DNA of 11,601 nt from Lachnospiraceae bacterium (GTDB lineage: Bacteria > Bacillota > Clostridia > Lachnospirales > Lachnospiraceae), in assembly GCA_017483425.1 (NCBI GenBank), contig JAFUWM010000260.1:1-11601 (forward strand), written 5' to 3'. The position numbers and the translations under genes are program-made. Shown here piece after piece: positions 6,759-11,601 of this stretch. Numbering within the stretch: the first letter of the stretch is position 1; each line of letters opens with the position of its first letter. Below the pieces are notes generated by a model. The model was given only the letters and a program-made list of their open reading frames with translations, was not told the origin of the DNA and made no database searches.

Positions 6759-6787
6759 AGAATACTACCAAAGGAATGTAATGTCAA
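6759..6787 (-). promoter_or_regulatory. Promoter of the small-protein gene
   Basis: On the minus strand a perfect -35 TTGACA (6782-6787) and a -10 TATTCT (6759-6764) are separated by exactly 17 bases. Predicted start is near 6752, about 70 bases before the ATG at 6680. The promoter lies immediately after the tRNA gene, which has no terminator between it and this unit. Confidence 0.68.
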
Positions 6788-6801
6788 ATGTTGTTTGTCA
6801 A

Positions 6802-6875
6802 TCGAGGCGACAAGATTCGAACTTGCGGCCCCCTGCTCCCAAAGCAGGTGCTCTACCAAACTGAGCCACGCCTCG
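6802..6875 (-). tRNA. tRNA-Pro (anticodon TGG)
   Basis: A complete 74-base cloverleaf. The acceptor arms CGAGGCG and CGCCTCG (6869-6875 and 6803-6809) pair over seven bases with discriminator A at 6802. The D arm is GCTC/GAGC with loop AGTTTGGTA, the anticodon stem is CCTGC/GCAGG with loop TTTGGGA (anticodon TGG followed by G37), and the T arm is GCAAG-TTCGAAT-CTTGT. The C1 acceptor start and G37 fit proline tRNA. No CCA is encoded, so it is added after transcription. Confidence 0.95.
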
Positions 6876-6902
6876 TTATTATATGGCCTGAAAAGCCCTA
6901 TT

Positions 6903-6932
6903 ATTTTATTACACGGATGCGATAGGTGTCAA
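6903..6932 (-). promoter_or_regulatory. Promoter of tRNA-Pro
   Basis: On the minus strand a perfect -35 TTGACA (6927-6932) and a -10 TAAAAT (6903-6908) are 18 bases apart, placing the start near 6896, about 20 bases before the mature tRNA. The -35 box contains the TGA stop codon of the preceding phosphoesterase gene. Confidence 0.6.
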
Positions 6933-7414
6933 ATACACTTGTGTAATTCAAAATCCGGCTCTTTCCCAACAGTCAGGGTCATTACTATATATGTCGGAGC
7001 ATGTCCCTCCTGCCTCGGGTAAGAAAGCGAACCGGGATTTATGACCCACAGGTCGTCATGATCTGCGATCAAAGGACGGTGCGTATGACCAAACATCACT
7101 ATGTCCGCCTTGCGGGATAATGCTTCATCTACCAGTCTTTCGGTACCCATGGATACCCCGTATCCATGACCATGAGTAATAAACACATGATATCCTGCTA
7201 TATCAAGCTCAAGCTCTGCCGGAAGATTGCTGAAAAAATCGTTGTTGCCCTTTACTATAGGTACGGAAAAGCACTGTGTATGCTGTCTGATCCAGTCCTC
7301 TCCTCCCTCGGTGTCTCCGCAGTGTATCAGCATATCGACCGGTTCCTCGGTTCTCAGGACTTTCATAAGGGTTTCATGCCTGCCGTGGGTATCGCTGACG
7401 ATAAGGATCTTCAT
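6929..7414 (-). CDS. YfcE/MJ0936-family metallophosphoesterase
   Basis: A 161-residue cytoplasmic phosphodiesterase-like enzyme with a two-metal centre. The substrate in the cell is not known for most members. All family motifs are present: SDTHG (Asp8, His10), HCGD (Asp34), GNND (residues 56-59), THGH (80-83) and GHTH (109-112), with a NPGSLSYPRQ strand near the end. Length is typical for the short YfcE group. The ATG overlaps the TGA of the preceding rdgB gene (ATGA), and only a weak GAGG precedes it, so translation is probably coupled. The rdgB-yfcE pairing recurs in Firmicutes. It is the last protein gene of the operon. Confidence 0.93.
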   Translation of the reverse strand: MKILIVSDTHGRHETLMKVLRTEEPVDMLIHCGDTEGGEDWIRQHTQCFSVPIVKGNNDFFSNLPAELELDIAGYHVFITHGHGYGVSMGTERLVDEALSRKADIVMFGHTHRPLIADHDDLWVINPGSLSYPRQEGHAPTYIVMTLTVGKEPDFELHKCI

Positions 7415-8019
7415 ATATCAGCCTCGGCAAGTACGGCTCGCATATGCCTGAGAGCTTTGCCCCTGTGCGAGATGAGATTTTTTGCCTCCGGAGATATCTC
7501 CGCTGATGTTTTACCAAATTCCGGGAGATAAAAGACCGGATCATATCCGAAGCCGTTAGCGCCGGCTGTTTCATGTGATATAAAACCCTCCATTGCCTCC
7601 CTTACGACTATCTCCCTTCCCGAAGGAAGTATAGCCGCAACAGCGCATACAAATCTCGCTGCCCTGTCTTTATCCTGTACCCCTACAAGCCGTTTTAATA
7701 TCTCTTTGTTCTTTATGTCATATGAAGTATCATGTCCCATAAACCGCGCCGAGTGTATCCCGAGAAGACCTTGCTCACCTCCCAGCGCGTCTATGCAAAG
7801 ACCCGAATCGTCCGACATCACGATAGCGCTTCGGTCTGACAGTTCATATACGGCTCTTGCCTTTATGAGCGCATTTTCCTCGAAGCTCTCTCCGTTTTCT
7901 TCTGGATCAGTATCTATTCCGGCATCATGAGCCGTTATGATATCATATCCCATACCGTCCATTATGCTCTGTATTTCCAGCAGCTTGTTTTTATTTCCTG
8001 TCGCAAATATTATCTTCAT
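7411..8019 (-). CDS. rdgB: Non-canonical purine NTP pyrophosphatase (RdgB/HAM1)
   Basis: A housecleaning enzyme that hydrolyses ITP, dITP and XTP to monophosphates and pyrophosphate, keeping deaminated purines out of DNA and RNA. The 202 residues carry the family motifs: ATGNKNKLLE at the start (residues 6-15), SDDSGL with catalytic Asp70/Asp71 (69-74), the base-recognition stretch GANGFGYDP, and the C-terminal KNLISHRGKAL. Length is typical. One mild departure is GLLGIHSARFMG where many homologues have a G-x-P-G-x-x-SARY stretch. Its ATG shares one base with the stop of the upstream amidase gene (TAATG), and its stop overlaps the start of the phosphoesterase gene, so it lies in a coupled series. 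Confidence 0.95.
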   Translation of the reverse strand: MKIIFATGNKNKLLEIQSIMDGMGYDIITAHDAGIDTDPEENGESFEENALIKARAVYELSDRSAIVMSDDSGLCIDALGGEQGLLGIHSARFMGHDTSYDIKNKEILKRLVGVQDKDRAARFVCAVAAILPSGREIVVREAMEGFISHETAGANGFGYDPVFYLPEFGKTSAEISPEAKNLISHRGKALRHMRAVLAEADI

Positions 8020-9050
8020 TATTTCAGATTATCCTCATGCAGAAGCCATGCATATATTACGCCTCCGACCTTTGAAATATACTCATCGCTCCCCATCTGC
8101 AGCGCTTCGGCCTTATTTGTTACATATCCGGTGTAAATGTATATCCTGTGAGATACAGGATCATCCTCTGACGGCTGGGACGTAACTCCCAGATCCTTTT
8201 GTCCGGTTTCTGTCGCTATGACGCTTATAAGCCTGGTGACTTCATTTAAGTCATCGGGATTATTTACTATGGCACAGATACCGTTCGTAACCCGCGTATC
8301 TCCGTCAGCATTTGTATGGATAGATATGCTGTAGTCCGGTCTAAGCAAAGAAATAAGCTTTGCCCTGCTCTCCGCGGAGACATCCTCATCCTGATATCTG
8401 GTAAAATAGAATCCGCCGGCTTCATCCGCTTTTGCGAGTGTATCTATCTCCTGAGCTATACCGAGCGTCACATTTTTTTCCTCTATCCCGTATGCGCTGT
8501 CTCCGGTATCCTCTCCCCCGTGCGAAGCGTCTATGACATAGACATGCCCGTATAATTCCTTGGGAGTATTAAGCTCCAGATAGATCTCGTTCTGTGTGAG
8601 GTGAACGGTTGATATATAAAATCCGTCGGTGATTATATCAAATTCCGCATTACCCTCCGCATCTACATAATCATACGACAGCTCCGCTATCCCTTTTTGT
8701 GATCCGGTGAGCTCATTTCTGTAATAAAAATTCTTCTCCTCCGTGGGTATGGTTATCTTAATATGGGAAGCGGATTTATCCTCATAAACATTTATCCTGT
8801 CTATTTCCGTGTCGTATTCCAGCGGAATCCCGAGACTTGCCTCCACGCCATCTTCCATGCCTTCAACCACCTGTATATTGCTTTCTGAATCAAGAGACAT
8901 CTTTATAGCTTCGCTGTCTTCATCGGACATGGCATCTTCCAGCAGCATATTTCCCGCAAACACCTCGTTTTGTGAGAATAAAAACAGCATGACCGGCATG
9001 CATACGAGGGTTGTAATTATTGTAAGTATTAATAAGCCGTGCTTTTTCAT
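8019..9050 (-). CDS. Amidase_3-like (N-acetylmuramoyl-L-alanine amidase family) exported protein, probably altered active site
   Basis: A 343-residue protein with an N-terminal hydrophobic signal or anchor (about residues 5-26). A beta-rich region of about 140 residues of unknown fold follows, then a C-terminal domain like zinc-dependent peptidoglycan amidases. The zinc ligands are visible: His177 in VIDASHGGEDTGD, Glu191 in IEEKNVTLGIA and His245 in SISIHTNA. In the last motif, where active enzymes usually read like VLVE-x-GF-(I/L)-(S/T)N, this protein reads RIYIYTGYVTN, placing Tyr306 where the catalytic Glu is expected. It may be a cell-wall binding or regulatory pseudoenzyme, or use another base. 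The gene starts six bases after the methyltransferase stop with only a weak ribosome binding site. Confidence 0.82.
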   Translation of the reverse strand: MKKHGLLILTIITTLVCMPVMLFLFSQNEVFAGNMLLEDAMSDEDSEAIKMSLDSESNIQVVEGMEDGVEASLGIPLEYDTEIDRINVYEDKSASHIKITIPTEEKNFYYRNELTGSQKGIAELSYDYVDAEGNAEFDIITDGFYISTVHLTQNEIYLELNTPKELYGHVYVIDASHGGEDTGDSAYGIEEKNVTLGIAQEIDTLAKADEAGGFYFTRYQDEDVSAESRAKLISLLRPDYSISIHTNADGDTRVTNGICAIVNNPDDLNEVTRLISVIATETGQKDLGVTSQPSEDDPVSHRIYIYTGYVTNKAEALQMGSDEYISKVGGVIYAWLLHEDNLK

Positions 9051-9056
9051 TTTGTG

Positions 9057-10217
9057 TTATATGGTTTCCTGCTTTTTTCTTGCCGGCGGCTTCGGACCGG
9101 GAAACATCAGAAATCTGGTCTGTATCATCCCATTATATATCTTACGATTCTTTGCAGCTTTCTTTCCCACGAACCGCTCCGCATCATCATAAGAGGTTAT
9201 CATATAAAGTGACCATGTTTCAAGACGTTTCATCGCTTCGCCCAGATCACGGTAGATCGTCGGCAGTGTCTTCATAGTCTCTATCCTCTCACCGTAAGGC
9301 GGATTAGTGATGATGAACCCGTATTTACCATGGTGTGAGAGCCTTGCGACCTCTCTTTCCTGGAAATGTATCGTATCCAGAACCCCGGCTCTTTTTGCAT
9401 TTTCCCTCGCAAATGCAAGTACCTTCGGATCTATATCATACCCTTGTATATCGCTCATCACATCAGGTCTTATGTCTGACCTCGCCTCATCAACCGCGTC
9501 ATACCAAAGCTTTTTATCTATCAGATTATCCCATTTCTCCGCGGTAAAGCCCCTGTCCATACCCGGGGCGATATTTCTCGCGAGCATGGCCGCCTCTATG
9601 GCAAAGGTACCCGATCCGCAAAACGGATCAACGAGATATCTGTCCTCTCTCCATGGGGTAAGCATTATAAGCGCTGCCGCAAGATTCTCCGCTATCGGCG
9701 CTTCTCCGGCATCAGGTCTGTAGCCCCTTTTATGCAGCGAATCTCCGGTAGTATCAAGCCCGACCGTGACCTTGTCTTTATTTATAAATATCCTGAGCGG
9801 ATACTCCGCGCCTGTTTCTTCAAAGTGGGAGATTCCGTACACCCCCGACATATGATCGACTATCGCTTTTTTGATTATGGACTGTATGTCTCTCGGAGAA
9901 AACAGTTTGGAATTTACAGACGAGGCCTTTTTTACCCAGAATTTTCCATCCCTTGGAATATAGTCCTCCCAGCGAACGGCTTTTATATTTTCATATAGCT
10001 CATCGAAGGTACGCGCCTCAAACTCAGCGCAGTCAATAAGCACTCTTTCCGCCGTGCGGAGATGAATATTTGCCATGACTACCGCATCCGCGTCTCCATG
10101 AAATATTACACGCCCGTCCTCTGTCCGGGAGATCTCATATCCCAGATCCTGTATCTCTCTTTTTAGCACCGCCTCAAGGCCAAAATGGCAGGGGCAGATC
10201 AGATCATACTTTTGCAT
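9057..10217 (-). CDS. ypsC: THUMP-domain class I SAM-dependent RNA methyltransferase (YpsC/RlmL N-half type)
   Basis: Predicted guanine-N2 RNA methyltransferase, related to the N-terminal half of E. coli RlmL that modifies 23S rRNA. The RNA target here is not shown by sequence. The first 160 residues hold the ferredoxin-like and THUMP regions (CPCHFGLEAVLKREIQDLGY at 8-27). The Rossmann methyltransferase domain follows, with the SAM-binding motif VDPFCGSGT (Asp197-Thr204), IQGYDIDP, and the catalytic NPPYGER (Asn305 onward). 386 residues is normal for the single-domain form. The ATG at 10217 shares one base with the TGA of the upstream GH5 gene (TGATG), and the Shine-Dalgarno sequence is poor, so coupling is likely. 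A TTG one codon earlier is an alternative start. Confidence 0.92.
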   Translation of the reverse strand: MQKYDLICPCHFGLEAVLKREIQDLGYEISRTEDGRVIFHGDADAVVMANIHLRTAERVLIDCAEFEARTFDELYENIKAVRWEDYIPRDGKFWVKKASSVNSKLFSPRDIQSIIKKAIVDHMSGVYGISHFEETGAEYPLRIFINKDKVTVGLDTTGDSLHKRGYRPDAGEAPIAENLAAALIMLTPWREDRYLVDPFCGSGTFAIEAAMLARNIAPGMDRGFTAEKWDNLIDKKLWYDAVDEARSDIRPDVMSDIQGYDIDPKVLAFARENAKRAGVLDTIHFQEREVARLSHHGKYGFIITNPPYGERIETMKTLPTIYRDLGEAMKRLETWSLYMITSYDDAERFVGKKAAKNRKIYNGMIQTRFLMFPGPKPPARKKQETI

Positions 10218-11167
10218 CAAAGCACTTTGACCAGATCTTTCCGGACTGCGTCCATCCTTGCATCGGACAATCCGAAGTCCATCTCTTTATAGCTCCATGC
10301 GGCATGAGCTATCTGATGTTTTTCAAATACACTGTGTATAGCACTGTACCATTTGAGAGCGTCCTCCGGGGACACTACATCTATCACGCCATACTCGCCG
10401 CAGTACAGCTCCGTGCCGCATTCCTCTGCCTTTTCTATCGCCGATGAGAAAAGCTTCTCGAAGTAAGCCTCCGTAACACCGGATTCAGAAAACGGTATGC
10501 GTTTGTTCCGGTCTATCCTGTCTGTCCAGTAAGCTCCCTGATGTGTGAACTCAAGCGGATCATAGCAATGAAAATTAAAAATGATCTTATCGTCGTAAGG
10601 CTTGTCAAGATCCTTTACCGCTTCCACGCCATTATTGTCATAGCTCCCGACAAGGATAAGACTGTCTTTTGCTATTTTCCTTATCCTTGCTATGCAGGTG
10701 TTTGATATCCTGTTCCATTTATCAATGAAATCCCTGCTTGTGACCTCATTAAGAAGCTCAAATGCAATATGCTTATGATCGCTATGGTAATGCTTCGCGA
10801 TCTCCTCCCACAGCAGATAAAACCGCTCCTGAAGCTTTTCATCATCAAAAAAGCCTCCTTCACCCTCGCCTTCGTCAAAGGAGTAGCCTGCCGTCTTGTG
10901 CAGATCAAGCACGACGTTCAGTCCGTTCTTCCTTGCGCATTTCACTGCGCAGTCGATGCGTGCAAACCCTTCAGCCTTATAGCTGTCGTCCTCATTCTCC
11001 AGCACGTTATAGTCTATCGGTATGCGTACATGATCCATGCCCCACGAAGCAACCGTTTCAAAGTCTTTTTCCTCTATGAAATGGTCAAGCCTGTCATTAC
11101 TGTAATCGCACTGGGACAACCATCCCCCGAAATTTATCCCCTTATAAAAGCCCATTTCCTTAAGCAT
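10217..11167 (-). CDS. Cytoplasmic GH5-family glycoside hydrolase (cellulase-like)
   Basis: A retaining beta-glycosidase of the (beta/alpha)8 barrel GH5 family, 316 residues, a bare catalytic domain. The first barrel strand is KGINFGGWLSQ (residues 9-19). HVRIPIDY carries the conserved Arg48, and LDLHKTAGY has His90. The acid/base Glu141 is in FELLNEV, His200 and Tyr202 are in FNFHCYDP, the nucleophile Glu258 is in YCGEYGV, and Trp291 is in AAWSYKEMDFG. There is no signal peptide, carbohydrate-binding module or dockerin, so it should act inside the cell on imported short beta-glucans or related oligosaccharides. AAGGAGG stands nine bases before the chosen ATG; an ATG four codons later is less well placed. 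It heads an operon of housekeeping genes. The GH5 subfamily and true substrate cannot be fixed here. Confidence 0.9.
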   Translation of the reverse strand: MLKEMGFYKGINFGGWLSQCDYSNDRLDHFIEEKDFETVASWGMDHVRIPIDYNVLENEDDSYKAEGFARIDCAVKCARKNGLNVVLDLHKTAGYSFDEGEGEGGFFDDEKLQERFYLLWEEIAKHYHSDHKHIAFELLNEVTSRDFIDKWNRISNTCIARIRKIAKDSLILVGSYDNNGVEAVKDLDKPYDDKIIFNFHCYDPLEFTHQGAYWTDRIDRNKRIPFSESGVTEAYFEKLFSSAIEKAEECGTELYCGEYGVIDVVSPEDALKWYSAIHSVFEKHQIAHAAWSYKEMDFGLSDARMDAVRKDLVKVL

Positions 11168-11176
11168 ATATTACTT

Positions 11177-11220
11177 CCTCCTTTAAGGCAAAGCATACCC
11201 TATATTCCTTTGCACTTCAA
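11177..11220 (-). promoter_or_regulatory. Promoter and ribosome binding site of the GH5-led operon
   Basis: On the minus strand a -35 TTGAAG (11215-11220) and a -10 TATGCT (11192-11197) are exactly 17 bases apart. The predicted start near 11185 is just before the AAGGAGG site (11177-11183), giving a short leader of about 18 bases. No operator-like copy of the CTTAAACGTTTAAG dyad is seen here. Confidence 0.5.
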
Positions 11221-11275
11221 GGGTTTTTACCGACGACGGATTGATTCAATATTGATAAAGGGAAAAAATATTTGT

Positions 11276-11304
11276 TTTTCATATTTAGCCGGATGTGGTA
11301 TCAT
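11276..11304 (+). promoter_or_regulatory. Possible extended -10 promoter of the Rpn-family gene
   Basis: TGG followed by TATCAT (11296-11304) forms an extended -10. A poor -35 (TTTTCA, 11276-11281) lies 17 bases upstream. The leader would be about 170 bases and hold the inverted repeat at 11400-11449. Other AT-rich -10 candidates exist nearby (TATGAT at 11331-11336), so the assignment is tentative. Confidence 0.33.
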
Positions 11305-11399
11305 TTCCTTTGTAAGCAGCTATTCTCATATATGATTATGCCGAAAGGTGTCTAAAAATCTTTAATTCTGAAATTCCTGCTTATATCCCAAAAACTACA

Positions 11400-11449
11400 G
11401 GCAGGAGAAGGATGGGAAAGCTGCTGTCGCAGTTCATCTTATTCCTGCC
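11400..11449 (+). repeat. Imperfect inverted repeat in the leader of the Rpn-family gene
   Basis: The arm at 11400-11414 (GGCAGGAGAAGGATG) pairs with the arm at 11435-11449 (CATCTTATTCCTGCC) with one A-A mismatch and two G-U pairs. Inside it AGCTGC and GCAGTT form a smaller hairpin with loop tgtc. No T run follows, so it is not a terminator. The octamer ATTCCTGC of the right arm also occurs at 11373-11380, so the left arm could pair with either copy. Confidence 0.55.
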
Positions 11450-11479
11450 GGATAAATCTATCTAACAGGAGGAAAAAAG

Positions 11480-11601
11480 ATGAACGGAAAAATGATGCAA
11501 GTGAAGCCGTATGAAGAACTGGAGTTTAAGGACGACTTCATGTTCGGAAAAGTAATGCAGGATCTTAAACTGTGCAGGGATGTGGTTGAATGCCTGCTGC
11601 A
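11480..11601 (+). CDS. Rpn-family recombination-promoting nuclease/putative transposase (5' part only)
   Basis: Only the first 40 residues and part of a codon are in the window. The start MNGKMMQVKPYEELEF and the following KDDFMFGKVMQDLKLCRDVV match the characteristic N-terminus (F-x-D-D-F-M-F-x-K-V-(L/M)) of the PD-(D/E)XK Rpn-family proteins that are multicopy in many Lachnospiraceae genomes. AGGAGG lies seven bases before the ATG. The catalytic residues lie beyond the window, so whether the gene is intact is unknown. Members promote RecA-independent recombination in E. coli; in clostridia their role is unclear. Confidence 0.8.
   Translation, partial: MNGKMMQVKPYEELEFKDDFMFGKVMQDLKLCRDVVECLL

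Noticed and set aside
6677..6859. 60-codon minus-strand frame across the tRNA gene
   Set aside because: It runs through tRNA-Pro and the small-protein promoter, and the small-protein frame with its own signals is a better explanation.
6934..6945. Dyad TACAC-TT-GTGTA near the end of the phosphoesterase gene as terminator
   Set aside because: Only five pairs, no T run, and it lies within coding sequence.
7166..7531. 121-codon plus-strand frame opposite yfcE and rdgB
   Set aside because: Both opposing genes have complete family motifs. This frame has no start signals or known domain.
1..11601. CRISPR array, rRNA, complete insertion sequence or prophage
   Set aside because: No regularly spaced repeats, rRNA signature stretches, terminal inverted repeats with a transposase, or phage structural genes were seen.

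Overview
The window looks like chromosomal DNA of a gut or rumen Firmicute, most likely Lachnospiraceae (Butyrivibrio/Roseburia/Agathobacter type). The evidence is moderate GC, strong AGGAGG ribosome binding sites, a lipoprotein sugar-binding protein with an Ala/Glu/Pro linker, a clostridial-type cellobiose phosphorylase, and the start of an Rpn-family nuclease/transposase gene of a kind abundant in that family. The assignment is inference from protein style. No 16S or marker comparison was possible.

Left part (1-6520): a cello-oligosaccharide uptake and use locus. A GH94 cellobiose phosphorylase gene (minus strand, 3' end outside the window) diverges from a plus-strand cluster: LacI-family regulator, lipoprotein solute-binding protein, and two MalF/MalG-type permeases. 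There is no ATPase gene, so a shared one elsewhere is implied. The 345-bp divergent region holds a promoter for each direction and three copies of a 14-bp dyad close to CTTAAACGTTTAAG, the probable operators of the local regulator. A strong intrinsic terminator and then a 55-nt near-symmetrical hairpin separate the binding-protein gene from the permeases, which suggests the binding protein is made in excess. A bidirectional terminator at about 6490-6520 closes the cluster.

Middle (6521-6935): a compact minus-strand stretch with a tRNA-Pro(TGG) gene and a 47-codon (possibly 57-codon) small protein gene. Each has a near-consensus promoter.

Right part (6929-11167): a tightly packed minus-strand operon. 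In transcription order it encodes a cytoplasmic GH5 glycosidase, a THUMP-domain RNA methyltransferase (YpsC/RlmL-N type), an Amidase_3-like exported or anchored protein lacking the expected catalytic glutamate, the RdgB/HAM1 nucleotide pyrophosphatase, and a YfcE-type metallophosphoesterase. Four of its genes meet in TGATG, TAATG or ATGA overlaps, which implies translational coupling. At 11480 a divergent, truncated Rpn-family gene begins, with a structured leader.

Functionally, the transporter and phosphorylase would import cellobiose or cellodextrins and cleave cellobiose to glucose 1-phosphate and glucose. The cytoplasmic GH5 enzyme could trim longer imported oligosaccharides, although it is encoded with housekeeping genes rather than in the sugar cluster. 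I see no CRISPR array, rRNA, intact insertion sequence or phage genes. The most unusual items are the three-site operator array, the long intercistronic hairpin, the small-protein gene and the amidase homologue with an altered active site.
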